Of a stretch of 64,000 nt of DNA, positions 17,140-26,517 are shown in pieces. Numbering within the stretch: position 1 is the first letter of the stretch; each line of letters begins with the position of its first letter. The notes beneath the pieces were generated by a model. That model had not been told where the DNA came from and ran no database searches. It worked only from the letters and a program-made list of their open reading frames with translations. This DNA comes from Prolixibacter sp. NT017 (GTDB lineage Bacteria; Bacteroidota; Bacteroidia; Bacteroidales; Prolixibacteraceae), in contig NZ_BLAV01000001.1 of the NCBI RefSeq assembly GCF_009617875.1, positions 1,302,001 through 1,366,000 on the forward strand, read 5' to 3'. The position numbers and the translations under genes are program-made.

Positions 17140-18378
17140 ATGAAGCTGAAGAATCATATATTAATTTCTCTTATACTTACACTCTTTACCTTTAGTGCAA
17201 ACGGGCAAATCACCTCTTCGCCCTATTCCATGTTCGGGACCGGTACCATTGAGGCTCCCGGATTTGGGACAAATCAGGCTATGGGCGGAGCGGGGATTGC
17301 CCTTCCTTCCGGTACTTTTTTGAACAGTCTAAACCCTGCTTCTTATTCCGGAATTGATAGTTTGTCGTTTTTGTACGAGTTTGGAGCGTTTATGAAGTAT
17401 ACCGATTATAAATCCTCCGGCTCAAACCAAGACAGAATAGATGGAAACTTCAATTATATCGCGTTTGGGTTTCGTGTGAATTCATGGTGGGCTTCCTCGT
17501 TGGGGATTATACCCTACAGCAGTGTTGGTTACACTATAGATACCCAGGGAATAATTGAGGGGACGAGAACTACCTATAACCGGAATTTCACAGGCAGTGG
17601 AGGAATCAACAAGTTTTATATTGCCAATGCTTTTCATCTGACGAAGAATCTTTCCATTGGTGTAAATACTTCAGTTTTGTTTGGCTCCATTAACCAGGTG
17701 GAAACCGGAAGTGATAACTCGTCGCTTTCGGATTATACGGTTACCACAAAAAAGTATATCCGGAATCTCTACGCCGATTTTGGTTTGCAATACGCCATCG
17801 AAAAAGGAAAAAACCGGTATAGCCTGGGATTGACCTACGGTCCGGAGGTCAATTTGGTTTCTTCTTATGATTTGACCCTGGTGTATAATAGCACAACCTA
17901 TCCTTTGACATACAGTTCGGACCAGAAATATTTGATGCCCGGGCAGTACGGAGTAGGTTTGGCCTTTCAACAGGGCAATCGTTTTTCGGCAGCGTTGGAT
18001 TATACCCTGAGTAAATGGTCTTCGGCTTCGTTCAACAATTCGGATATTCGTACTCAGGACAATTCCAGGTATTCACTTGGACTCGATTATACGCCTCGAA
18101 CCAGTTTGATTGATCGGGGGTTCAAAAGGATGCATTACCGGTTGGGAGGATTCTATACCGGCTCTTATATGATTATCGATAATCAGCCCATCAATTCGAT
18201 GGGAATGACGTTCGGAATCGGTATCCCGTTAAGGAACAACCGAAGTATGCTCAATATTTCGCTGGAAGGCGGACAAACGGGAACAACCAATAACAATCTC
18301 ATCAGGGAGCGCTACATGAAAATTCACTTCAACTTTACCCTGAACGATGTTTGGTTCCAAAAACGGAAATACAACTAA
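17140..18378 (+). CDS. Outer-membrane beta-barrel protein partnered with DUF4270
   Basis: A 412-residue protein with a signal peptide ending SANGQ. It opens with SSPYSMFGTGTIEAPGFG and AMGGAGIALPSGTFLNSLNPAS, resembling FadL/PorV-type barrel proteins with an NPAS turn. The body alternates hydrophobic and polar residues, as in beta strands, and ends with aromatic-rich strands (KIHFNFTLNDVWFQ). Its stop abuts the stop of the convergent LytTR gene with no base between. Its coupling to the DUF4270 lipoprotein suggests a joint outer-membrane function that cannot be named. Confidence 0.75.
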   Translation: MKLKNHILISLILTLFTFSANGQITSSPYSMFGTGTIEAPGFGTNQAMGGAGIALPSGTFLNSLNPASYSGIDSLSFLYEFGAFMKYTDYKSSGSNQDRIDGNFNYIAFGFRVNSWWASSLGIIPYSSVGYTIDTQGIIEGTRTTYNRNFTGSGGINKFYIANAFHLTKNLSIGVNTSVLFGSINQVETGSDNSSLSDYTVTTKKYIRNLYADFGLQYAIEKGKNRYSLGLTYGPEVNLVSSYDLTLVYNSTTYPLTYSSDQKYLMPGQYGVGLAFQQGNRFSAALDYTLSKWSSASFNNSDIRTQDNSRYSLGLDYTPRTSLIDRGFKRMHYRLGGFYTGSYMIIDNQPINSMGMTFGIGIPLRNNRSMLNISLEGGQTGTTNNNLIRERYMKIHFNFTLNDVWFQKRKYN

Positions 18379-19107
18379 TCACAACCGGAACCGGTCGACT
18401 AGTTCGAAGAAAGAGTTTTTGTACTGGCTTCCTATCGGGATACGTCTTCCGTTGATGAGAATGCGGTTATTTTCGATAGACTCGATTTGCGACAAATTGA
18501 CAACAAACGATTTGTGAACACGGGTAAACATATTCGAAGGTAACTTTTCTTCGAGGTTTTTCATCGTGCTTTTGGTCAGCAGCGGTTTGTTGCCGTTATG
18601 AATTTTCACATAGTCCTTCAATCCTTCGATATAGAAAATCGAGTTGAATTCCACTTTCACAGTAGCATATTCCACTTTGATCAGTAAGTAATCGGGTGTC
18701 CCGGTATTTTCTCTGTGAGGAGCCGGGGCTACACTAACAGCATCTTCCCGTTGCAGGTTATATAATCCGTAAACCTTGTTGACCGCTTTCAAAAAACGAT
18801 TGAATTCGATGGGCTTCAACAGGTAATCGGCTGCATTGAGTTCAAATCCCTGAACGGCGTAATCGGGGTAGGCTGTGGTGAAAATTATGTATGGTCGCCT
18901 TTCAATACTTTGCAGGAAATCGATGCCATTCAGGTGCGGCATTTCAATGTCCAGAAAAATCAAGTCGATTTTTTGCTGCTGCATAATGTTCAGCGCATCG
19001 AAAGCATTGGTGCATTTGTCGATGAGGTTCAGGTACGGAACCTTATTGGCATAGTCTTCAATAATATTCAGGGCCAGCGGTTCGTCGTCGATTGCCAAAC
19101 AATTCAT
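18379..19107 (-). CDS. LytTR-family response regulator
   Basis: A 242-residue regulator. The receiver domain covers about residues 1-120, with acidic pair DDE at 7-9, phosphoacceptor Asp53 in FLDIEMP, and Lys in the LLKPIEF motif. The LytTR DNA-binding domain is at about 140-240, with IEGLKDYVKIH and FTRVHKSFVVNLSQIE, standard for the family. It is transcribed with the LytS-type kinase upstream (90-bp gap). Targets are unknown; the adjacent DUF4270/barrel and kelch genes are candidates. Confidence 0.93.
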   Translation of the reverse strand: MNCLAIDDEPLALNIIEDYANKVPYLNLIDKCTNAFDALNIMQQQKIDLIFLDIEMPHLNGIDFLQSIERRPYIIFTTAYPDYAVQGFELNAADYLLKPIEFNRFLKAVNKVYGLYNLQREDAVSVAPAPHRENTGTPDYLLIKVEYATVKVEFNSIFYIEGLKDYVKIHNGNKPLLTKSTMKNLEEKLPSNMFTRVHKSFVVNLSQIESIENNRILINGRRIPIGSQYKNSFFELVDRFRL

Positions 19108-19197
19108 ATGCTAATGTTTTACTTTAACTTTCAGCTTAATTTTCCGGTTGCCCGGAATATTTTGCGGTCGGCGGTGTTTCGTTTTTGTCGCAACGAC

Positions 19198-20289
19198 TTA
19201 ACTTTTGTTCAGGTTGAGTATTAGCTGTACTTCGAAAAATCCGTTCTTTTTCTCCGTTTTCAGCAGGTGTGCTTCAGGATACAAAATCTCAAGACGTCTT
19301 CGTGTGTTATATAGTCCAATGCCTGAAGTTCCTTTATATCTTTCGTTGGGATGTTCGTTCACCACTTTATTTATGATGCGGAATTCGATGGAATCGTTGT
19401 GTATGTCGAAGAAAATATGAATAAATGATTTGTGAATACCGTCGGCACCAAACTTAAACGCATTTTCCACAAATGGTATAAACAGCAGTGGTTCAATTTG
19501 TTTGTTATTGACGACGCCTTGGATATTCATCTGAACATCGGTCAAACCAGTCAGCCTTAGTTTTTGCAGTTCGATGTAATTCCGGATATGCTCCAGTTCA
19601 TTTTTCAGCGAAATATGATGTTTTTCTGCGTCATACAACATGTAGCGCAACGTATCCGAAAGCTTTAGAATCGATTCTGCCGTCAGTTCCGATTTCCGGT
19701 AGGCCAGCGAATAAATACTGTTCAGAGAGTTAAACAGAAAATGCGGATTTACCTGTTGTTTCAGCAATGATAATTCTGTTTTAGCTTGTGCCCGTTCCTG
19801 CTCCGCTTTGTGCTTTTCCTCGGTCGACCAAAATTCAAAAAAACGAATACCGATAGCTGCCATGATGAACATCAGCATGTTGTACAGATCCAGATAGATG
19901 CCACGCATTCGCGGCCCGCCCGGTGGTGCGTTGTGTTCTCCAAAGGTGATATCGGGTGAATGAAATGGCATTTGATGTAATCGATCTCCGAAATTTGGTG
20001 GAGGCATCATGTCCATCTTGATAGTGTAGGTTAGCGCCAGTATAGTTCCCGTAACAATTACCAGGAAAGTCAAATAGAGAACGTATCGCTTTTTAAAAAG
20101 GAAATAAGGAATGAGAAACAGATAGTTCACATAAAAGATAACGAATACTGCACCCCACATCACCAGTTGAAGTGGTAGATTGAAACGAATAAAGTAGGTA
20201 TTGAACAACATGTAGTTGAGCCCGAAGTAAAGGACCCATCCTAAAATGTGGTAGTAATACCTGAATCCGGATTGTTGTTTTGTTGCCAT
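19198..20289 (-). CDS. LytS/YehU-type sensor histidine kinase with Met/His-rich loop
   Basis: A 363-residue kinase. Four membrane helices are visible (about 12-30, 38-60, 70-90, 130-150), then a coiled-coil linker and the His_kinase motif QVNPHFLFNSLNSIYS with phosphoacceptor His183. The ATPase part has a VENAFKFG N-box and GIGLYNTRRRLEILYP G-box. The loop between helices 3 and 4 (about 91-130) is unusually rich in methionine and histidine (MDMMPPP, LHQMPFH, GEH, PRMRG), which suggests a metal or redox ligand. It forms a unit with the LytTR regulator. A -7 box lies at 20394-20401. Confidence 0.92.
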   Translation of the reverse strand: MATKQQSGFRYYYHILGWVLYFGLNYMLFNTYFIRFNLPLQLVMWGAVFVIFYVNYLFLIPYFLFKKRYVLYLTFLVIVTGTILALTYTIKMDMMPPPNFGDRLHQMPFHSPDITFGEHNAPPGGPRMRGIYLDLYNMLMFIMAAIGIRFFEFWSTEEKHKAEQERAQAKTELSLLKQQVNPHFLFNSLNSIYSLAYRKSELTAESILKLSDTLRYMLYDAEKHHISLKNELEHIRNYIELQKLRLTGLTDVQMNIQGVVNNKQIEPLLFIPFVENAFKFGADGIHKSFIHIFFDIHNDSIEFRIINKVVNEHPNERYKGTSGIGLYNTRRRLEILYPEAHLLKTEKKNGFFEVQLILNLNKS

Positions 20290-20393
20290 GGACAGGAATT
20301 TAAGTATGCATTTTTATTTACCGGAAAAATTGTCATTCCCGTTCCCTTTTATTCGCTTTTTATGTTTTCGTTTTAAGTTTGATGTAGTTACTG

Positions 20394-20401
20394 CAAAGAT
20401 A
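20394..20401 (-). promoter_or_regulatory. Candidate -7 promoter element for LytS/LytTR unit
   Basis: The minus strand reads TATCTTTG, an exact match to TAnnTTTG, about 105 bases upstream of the kinase start. It predicts a leader of about 100 nucleotides. Confidence 0.4.
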
Positions 20402-20556
20402 ATTCCTTCAACAGAATTCCCGCATTTATTCCGCTTAAATAGGCAGTTAGTCATTCTCTTCGAAACGAATATATACCTAAAGTAAACTTCTTATAAAGCT
20501 TTCGTTAATGCTGGGCCTGTCGATGGAAAAAAATGCACGTAAGAAATCCAATTCCA

Positions 20557-20564
20557 TACCTTTG
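20557..20564 (+). promoter_or_regulatory. Candidate -7 promoter element that decides the MFS start
   Basis: TACCTTTG matches TAnnTTTG exactly. It lies downstream of the first possible start codons at 20508 and 20523 but 19 bases before the ATG at 20583, so if it is used, translation must start at 20583. Confidence 0.45.
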
Positions 20565-20582
20565 CATCCTAATCTATTTTCT

Positions 20583-21893
20583 ATGCCGAACTACGCAAGA
20601 ATTCCGTTTCAGGCCAATCGCTGGCCCTTTTTTTATGGTTGGTTTATTGTTCTAATGGGAACATTGGGAATGCTGTTCAGCGTTCCGGGACAAACCATGG
20701 GCGTTTCCGTGTTCACCGACCATTTGATTGGTGAGCTCAACGTATCCCGTGATCAACTCAGTTTGGCGTACATGTTTGGTACCATCGGCAGTTCGCTGTT
20801 CCTTACCCTTGCGGGAAAATGGTATGACCGCTACGGAGTTCGGTTGGTGATGAGCGGAGCGACCATTATGCTGGCTTTTGCTTTGATAGTGGCATCGTTT
20901 TCTCCGGCTATCGTTTTAATGGGGAAAGGACTTACGTTTATGCCATTGTCCTATTTTGCCGTAGTGGTTATGAGCCTTCTATTTTTTCTGATTCGTTTTT
21001 CCGGACAGGGGGTCATGACGTTGGCTTCCCGTAATATGATCATGAAATGGTTTGACCACAAGCGGGGGATGGCCAATGCTTTGAGCAGTGCTTTCGTTAG
21101 CTTCAGTTTCTCGCTGGCACCGCTTTTTCTGGCTTGGGGAATTAACCGGTTCGAATGGGACGGAATGTGGCGTTGGCTGGCCGTTTTGCTATTGCTTTTT
21201 ACAGTCCTTGTATTGGTTTTCTTTCGGGACAACCCGGAAATATGTGGACTGGAGCCTGATGGTAAGATAACAGAACCTTTAGCTGAGAACGAGAAGCCTA
21301 AGCCGGACCGGAAACAGTTTACGTTGCAGGAGGCTCGAAAAACAATAGCGTTTTGGGGCGTTTCCATTGCCAACATGTATAATGGATTTTTTATTACAGG
21401 GTTAACCTTCCACATCATTTCCATTTTTAAGACGGTTGGAATGGACGAATCCAAAGCCCTGGGAATTTTTCTTCCGGCAACCGTTATTTCGGTTGTTGTT
21501 TCCATTGTTGGTAACTACATCAGTGACTTTATCAAGCTGAAATATCTTCTTTTAATCATGGCAACTGGAGGAATATTGGCATCGGTTGGCCTGATTTTGC
21601 TTGGTAACGGATGGGCCTACTATGTGTTGATTGCAGGGAACGGAGTGGTCAGTGGTATATACAGCGTCCTTACGGCTGTAGCGTTTCCCCGTTTTTTCGG
21701 ACGAAAACATCTGGGGGCTATCTCCGGTCTTAATATGTCGATGATTGTTTTTGGCAGCGCTGTTGCTCCCCTGATTTTTAGTCTGAGCAAAACACAAACC
21801 GGAAGTTATTATCATGCCGGAATGTTTTCTTTGACCGTTGCTGTATTGATCTTCTTGCTGGCAACACGGGTTCGTAATCCCCAAACTCATTAA
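20583..21893 (+). CDS. MFS transporter, OFA (oxalate/formate antiporter-like) family
   Basis: About 436 residues from the ATG at 20583; upstream in-frame ATGs at 20508 and 20523 would add a polar, unlikely extension and lie before a probable promoter. The start FYGWFIVLMGTLGMLFSVPGQTMGVSVFTDHLI is characteristic of OFA/monocarboxylate-type MFS proteins. Twelve membrane segments are predicted, with the loop motif LAGKWYDRYGVRLVMSGA and a central charged loop of about 45 residues. It may move an organic acid. It precedes the leucine/mevalonate unit by 169 bp on the same strand; a functional link is possible but not shown. Confidence 0.82.
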   Translation: MPNYARIPFQANRWPFFYGWFIVLMGTLGMLFSVPGQTMGVSVFTDHLIGELNVSRDQLSLAYMFGTIGSSLFLTLAGKWYDRYGVRLVMSGATIMLAFALIVASFSPAIVLMGKGLTFMPLSYFAVVVMSLLFFLIRFSGQGVMTLASRNMIMKWFDHKRGMANALSSAFVSFSFSLAPLFLAWGINRFEWDGMWRWLAVLLLLFTVLVLVFFRDNPEICGLEPDGKITEPLAENEKPKPDRKQFTLQEARKTIAFWGVSIANMYNGFFITGLTFHIISIFKTVGMDESKALGIFLPATVISVVVSIVGNYISDFIKLKYLLLIMATGGILASVGLILLGNGWAYYVLIAGNGVVSGIYSVLTAVAFPRFFGRKHLGAISGLNMSMIVFGSAVAPLIFSLSKTQTGSYYHAGMFSLTVAVLIFLLATRVRNPQTH

Positions 21894-22062
21894 TCTGTTC
21901 TACTTCATTTGAGGTGGTCTGAGTCAATTTGTTACTCATGTCTCGATTTATGAGGGTGATTTTCAATATCTGTTTATAAAAAACTGTCCTTTTGTTCCAT
22001 TTTTGTACAAATTTTATTGAACAAAAAACTTTTATATTTATTTAAGACATGAAACTCTTATA

Positions 22063-23646
22063 TTGCGGCAAATTTTGAAACAGATCAGATCCGAAATAGA
22101 TGAGCAGTCACCCGACTTTAAAGAAAAGGTTGGGGAGTATGAGAATGTGCTGAGTTCCTATCGGGAAGCACTTCGTCAGACCGTTGAACGTGAGCACGAA
22201 CCCGCGGTGAAAAAGCATCTGGACAGAGGCAAATTGCCGGCGCGTAAACGCATCAGTTTGCTGATCGATCCACAAACTCCGTTTTTGGAGCTTTCGACGT
22301 TGGCGGCATACGATCAGTATAACAACCAGTTTCCGTCAGCGGGAATTGTTACTGGCATTGGTCGTATTCATGGTCGTGAAGTGGTGATTATTGCCAACGA
22401 TGCAACGGTGAAAGGTGGCACTTATGTGCACGAAACACTGAAGAAGCACATCAGGGCACAGGAGATTGCCATGCAAAACAATTTGCCGTGTGTGTACCTG
22501 GTCGATTCGGGAGGAATATTTCTGCCGGAACAGGCGAGATTATTTCCCGATAGGTTCGATTTTGGCCGGATTTTCAACAACCAGGCCCGTATGTCAGCCG
22601 AAGGAATTCCGCAGATATCAGTCGTGATGGGCTCTTGTACAGCTGGCGGTGCCTATGTCCCGGCCATGAGTGATGAAACTATCATGGTGAAGAACCAGGG
22701 AACCATTTTCATTGGAGGTCCGCCTTTGGTGAAAGCGGCTACCGGCGAAGATGTGGATGCGGAAGAACTGGGTGGTGCCTTAGTGCACACGGGAATTTCG
22801 GGAGTGGCCGATCACCTGGCGGAGAATGATATTGATGCATTGAAAAAGTGCCGCAGTATCATCGAAACCTTGCCATTGCCCGATAAGCAGGTATTGGATG
22901 TAACACCTCCGGAAGCACCGTTATACAATGCTTCAGATCTGTATGGTCTGGCTCCTGTCGATTTGAAAAAGCCGGTCAGGATGCGCGAAATCATTGCCCG
23001 ATTGGTCGATGGCAGCAAGTTCCAGGAATTTAAGGAGCGTTACGGAACCACTATTATTACTGGTTTTGCCAAAATAATGGGTTTCCCGGTAGGCATTATT
23101 GCCAATAACGGTTTTCTAACATCGGAGGCGTCTTTAAAAGCGGCTCATTTTATCGAATTATGCAACTTCCGGAAGATTCCGTTGTTGTTTTTGCAGAACA
23201 TTACCGGCTTTATCGTCGGAAAAAAATATGAACAGGAGGGCATTGCCCGCAATGGTGCGAAACTGATTCATGCGGTGGCTACGGCCAATGTCCCTCGTTT
23301 TACAGTGATTATTGGTGGTTCATATGGTGCCGGCAATTATGCAATGGCGGGCCGGGCGTATGATCCGAATTTCCTGTTTATGTGGCCCAACGCCCGTATT
23401 GGAGTGATGGGAGGAGAGCAGGCATCCCAGGTGCTACAGTCTATCGGCAAGAAAGGCGGAAAGAGCGGCGCACCTGATTTGGTCAGTCAGTTCGAAGAAG
23501 AGAGTCGTGCTTTGTACAGCACTTCCCGGTTGTGGGATGATGGCATTATTGAGCCGACCGAAACACGCAGTGTGCTGGGATTGGCTATTTCCGTTTCACT
23601 AAACCGGAAGTTCGGTGAACCCAAAACAGGTATTTACCGTATGTAG
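22063..23646 (+). CDS. mccB: Methylcrotonyl-CoA carboxylase, carboxyltransferase (beta) subunit
   Basis: About 527 residues, the usual length for MCC beta. N-terminal phrase HLDRGKLPARKRISLLIDPQTPFLELS, then ANDATVKGGTYV, YLVDSGGIFLPEQARLFPD, MGSCTAGGAYVPAMSDE (acyl-CoA oxyanion region), and in the second half NITGFIVGKKYEQEGIARNGAKL and GGSYGAGNYAMAGRAY are all typical of MCC rather than propionyl-CoA carboxylase. The reading frame has no ATG: the best start is TTG at 22063, or TTG at 22075; an ATG at 22049 is out of frame and stops within ten codons. With the alpha subunit it carboxylates 3-methylcrotonyl-CoA to 3-methylglutaconyl-CoA. First gene of the nine-gene unit. Confidence 0.92.
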   Translation: MRQILKQIRSEIDEQSPDFKEKVGEYENVLSSYREALRQTVEREHEPAVKKHLDRGKLPARKRISLLIDPQTPFLELSTLAAYDQYNNQFPSAGIVTGIGRIHGREVVIIANDATVKGGTYVHETLKKHIRAQEIAMQNNLPCVYLVDSGGIFLPEQARLFPDRFDFGRIFNNQARMSAEGIPQISVVMGSCTAGGAYVPAMSDETIMVKNQGTIFIGGPPLVKAATGEDVDAEELGGALVHTGISGVADHLAENDIDALKKCRSIIETLPLPDKQVLDVTPPEAPLYNASDLYGLAPVDLKKPVRMREIIARLVDGSKFQEFKERYGTTIITGFAKIMGFPVGIIANNGFLTSEASLKAAHFIELCNFRKIPLLFLQNITGFIVGKKYEQEGIARNGAKLIHAVATANVPRFTVIIGGSYGAGNYAMAGRAYDPNFLFMWPNARIGVMGGEQASQVLQSIGKKGGKSGAPDLVSQFEEESRALYSTSRLWDDGIIEPTETRSVLGLAISVSLNRKFGEPKTGIYRM

Positions 23647-23732
23647 GCTTAGTGTTGAAAGGATTGACAAAAAGAGATGAACAGAGAAATCTGTATTTGC
23701 ATAACCTGATTGATTTGCGTAAGCATTGATCT

Positions 23733-24521
23733 ATGGAAAATTACCAAACCCTGGTGGTGAGACCGGAAGGAAAAACGTTGAACCTCTGGTTAAACCGAAG
23801 TGAAGTACATAATGCGCTCAACCGAGAGCTGATTGTCGAGTTGCACCGTTTTTTTCAATGGGCAGAGGAACAGCCTTCTTACCGTTTTGTGGTAATTCGC
23901 GGTGAGGGAAAATCGTTCTGTGCCGGTGCCGATCTGAACTGGATGAAAGAATCAGCTACTCTAAGTGAAGCTGAAAATCTGGAGGACAGCCGCTTGCTCA
24001 CTCACATGTTAATGGCTATCTATCGAAGTTCGAAAGTAGTCGTTGGAGCAGCATACGGTAATATATTCGGTGGTGGAACCGGATTGTTGGCCGCCTGTGA
24101 TATAGCTTATACAGTGTCCAATGCCCGCTTTTCGTTGAGTGAAACCCGACTTGGACTGGTAGCCGCCAGTATTACGCCTTTGCTGATGAAACGTATGAAA
24201 GCTTCGCGGCTGAAGGAATTGATTTTCTCAGGAAGACATTTCAATGGGAACGAGGCATATGAAAATGGTTTAGCCGATCGGGTTTTCGAGTCGGTAGAAG
24301 ATATGGATAGGTTCATCCTTCAGTTGCTTGAGCAGATGTTGAAAGGTGGACCTCGCGCTGTGGTCCGTTCCAAACAGTTGATCAATGAACTATCGGACGG
24401 AACGTCGATGGACGAACATATGAAAAAAATGCCCGAACTGTTGGCGGAAGTGAGAGTAACTCCCGAAGCACAGGAAGGCATTACCGCATTTTTAGAAAAA
24501 CGAACTCCCGACTGGCCTTGA
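23733..24521 (+). CDS. liuC: Enoyl-CoA hydratase family, LiuC-like 3-methylglutaconyl-CoA hydratase
   Basis: A 262-residue crotonase-fold protein. GKSFCAGADLNWM (about 59-71) and GNIFGGGTGLLAACDIAY (about 109-126) build the oxyanion hole. The glutamate of a normal two-Glu hydratase in GGGxE is absent, whereas Glu137 in SLSETRLGLVAASITP is present; this single-Glu arrangement and wording match LiuC-type methylglutaconyl-CoA hydratases. It would convert 3-methylglutaconyl-CoA to HMG-CoA. It lies between the two MCC subunit genes, which supports the assignment. The 86-bp gap to mccB is the widest gap in the unit. Confidence 0.85.
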   Translation: MENYQTLVVRPEGKTLNLWLNRSEVHNALNRELIVELHRFFQWAEEQPSYRFVVIRGEGKSFCAGADLNWMKESATLSEAENLEDSRLLTHMLMAIYRSSKVVVGAAYGNIFGGGTGLLAACDIAYTVSNARFSLSETRLGLVAASITPLLMKRMKASRLKELIFSGRHFNGNEAYENGLADRVFESVEDMDRFILQLLEQMLKGGPRAVVRSKQLINELSDGTSMDEHMKKMPELLAEVRVTPEAQEGITAFLEKRTPDWP

Positions 24522-26515
24522 TGATGGAGAGACTGGAGAAAATATTAATCGCCAATCGCGGCGAAATTGCGCTTCGGATTATCCGGGCAGCGCGTTCCAT
24601 GCACATATCCACGGTCGCTGTTTACTCCGAGGAGGAGGCCGGCGCGTTGCATGTTCGCCAGGCCGATGAGTCGGTGTCGCTCGGAGAAGGTTCGCTTAAT
24701 GATACCTACCTGAATATCGAAAAGATGATTCAGGCGGCGCTTCAATCCGGGGCACAGGCTATTCATCCGGGATATGGTTTCCTTTCTGAAGATTACCGTT
24801 TTGCGGAAGCTTGCGCCGAAGCGGGTATTATTTTTATCGGTCCCGATGCCGAAGTGTTGAGGTTGATGGGAAATAAGATGGAAGCGAAGCAGTTTGCTCA
24901 CCAACTGGGAATTCCGGTTTTGCTCGGTCAAACCCTGGAAGCCGGACAGTTAAATGGTGAAGCCAAAGCATTGGAGTATCCATTGCTGGTTAAAGCTTCC
25001 CACGGAGGTGGCGGAAAGGGTATGCAGATTGTTGGTTCGGCTGATGAGCTAAATGGGAAACTTACGCAGGCATCGCGTGCTGCTGCCAATTACTTCGGTA
25101 ACGGCGAGGTATACGTTGAGCCCTATGTAGAAAAGGCCCGTCACATCGAAGTGCAGATTCTAGGTGATCGTCACGGCAACCTGGTTCACCTGTTCGAGCG
25201 TGATTGCACATTGCAGCGCAATCACCAAAAGATTGTGGAAGAAGCGCCGGCTGCCAATCTTCCAGGAGCTGTGCAGGAGCAACTCCTGAATGCGGCTTTA
25301 TCGCTGGGGAAGGAAACCAACTATTCGGGTGCCGGAACTGTCGAGTTTTTGGTCGAACCCGACGGTCGTTTCTGGTTTATGGAAATGAACCCACGTATCC
25401 AGGTGGAACATCCGGTAACCGAAGAAGTGACAGGGATTGATATTGTCCGGGAACAATTGCGAATTGCTTCCGGTGAATCGCTGTCTTTCCGGCAAAGCGA
25501 CGTTTCGCTGAAAGGACATGCCATCGAGGTGCGTATCTATCGCGAAGATCCGGAGAAAGCGTTTGCGCCGTCGTCTGCACCGGTTAATTTTTACCGGTTG
25601 CCCGGAAATGGTGTCCGGCTGGAGACTGATTTGGATGGGGATAACGAAGCCGGCAGCCAGTTCGATCCGCTGATTGCCAAGATTATCACTTATGGCGAAA
25701 GCCGAAGTGATGCATTGGCGAAGATGGAATATGCCCTGAAAGAACTGTCGGTTCATGGCCCGAAGACCAATCTTTTGTATCTGAAACATTTGTTGAAAGA
25801 AACTTCGGTTGTCAACAACGATATACATACCGCCTTTATTGGCGAACAGCTGCAGGAACATCTGGATGGCTTACAGCAGAATCGCGAGAATGTATCACGG
25901 GAAGTTTTGTTGGCAGCCTATCTGTATCTTGGTTTTCTGCGAAAGCAAAACAATGCGGCTGATACCTGGGAACAGGTAGGATTCCATCGCATAAAAAATC
26001 AGGTCGAAATAGCTATTGACGACCAACTTTTTTCGGTTACTTTTCATTCCCGGAATGGAAACCATTTTCAGCTGCAGGCTGGGGACAAAACATTTTCGGT
26101 TTCGGTGAAAGAAACGGATACGCAGCGCTTAACTGTTTCGCTGGAGGGAAAGAACCACGAAATTTTCTGGTCAAATCATCCGGTAGCCGGAAAATGGCTG
26201 GACTCAGATGGCTTTCATTTTCATCTGACCAGTCCCGATTTGCTGGATGATTATCATGGTGAAGCTGCCGGAGAAGAGCCGGGAACGGCAGAAAATGAAG
26301 CGGTAGTTCGCTCGCCGCTACACGGAAAGATTATCGATATTCAAGTCAAACATAATCAAATCATCAAAAAAGGGGAGATATTGCTGGTGATCGAATCGAT
26401 GAAATCGGAGAACCACGTTACATCGCCCCGAGCAGCAAAAATTAAATCCATTGCTGTAGAGGTTGGCAGCCAGGTAACTGACGAAATGCCTTTAATTATT
26501 CTGGAGGATATTTAA
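24521..26515 (+). CDS. mccA: Methylcrotonyl-CoA carboxylase, biotin carboxylase/carrier (alpha) subunit
   Basis: About 664 residues. The stop of liuC and this start share one base (TGATG, ATG at 24521; ATG 24524 is also possible). The biotin carboxylase domain (about 1-445) has KILIANRGEIALRIIRAAR, HPGYGFLSE, the ATP-grasp loop HGGGGKGM, HIEVQILGDRHGN, RDCTLQRNHQKIVEEAPA and EMNPRIQVEHPVTE. A linker domain follows. The biotin carrier domain at the C-terminus (about 590-664) carries ESMKSEN with the biotin lysine near 628. Carboxylates biotin with ATP and bicarbonate and hands it to MccB. Confidence 0.93.
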   Translation: MMERLEKILIANRGEIALRIIRAARSMHISTVAVYSEEEAGALHVRQADESVSLGEGSLNDTYLNIEKMIQAALQSGAQAIHPGYGFLSEDYRFAEACAEAGIIFIGPDAEVLRLMGNKMEAKQFAHQLGIPVLLGQTLEAGQLNGEAKALEYPLLVKASHGGGGKGMQIVGSADELNGKLTQASRAAANYFGNGEVYVEPYVEKARHIEVQILGDRHGNLVHLFERDCTLQRNHQKIVEEAPAANLPGAVQEQLLNAALSLGKETNYSGAGTVEFLVEPDGRFWFMEMNPRIQVEHPVTEEVTGIDIVREQLRIASGESLSFRQSDVSLKGHAIEVRIYREDPEKAFAPSSAPVNFYRLPGNGVRLETDLDGDNEAGSQFDPLIAKIITYGESRSDALAKMEYALKELSVHGPKTNLLYLKHLLKETSVVNNDIHTAFIGEQLQEHLDGLQQNRENVSREVLLAAYLYLGFLRKQNNAADTWEQVGFHRIKNQVEIAIDDQLFSVTFHSRNGNHFQLQAGDKTFSVSVKETDTQRLTVSLEGKNHEIFWSNHPVAGKWLDSDGFHFHLTSPDLLDDYHGEAAGEEPGTAENEAVVRSPLHGKIIDIQVKHNQIIKKGEILLVIESMKSENHVTSPRAAKIKSIAVEVGSQVTDEMPLIILEDI

Positions 26516-26517
26516 CT

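Noticed and set aside
20508..20582. Longer N-terminus of the OFA-type transporter
   Set aside because: The extension is polar, unlike family members, and contains an exact -7 promoter box at 20557-20564.
22063..23646. Propionyl-CoA or acetyl-CoA carboxylase beta subunit
   Set aside because: N-terminal wording, length of about 527 residues and location next to a LiuC-type hydratase and a biotin subunit with ESMKSEN fit methylcrotonyl-CoA carboxylase.
24518..24520. TTG start for the MCC alpha subunit
   Set aside because: Two ATG codons follow directly at 24521 and 24524 and give the normal N-terminus.
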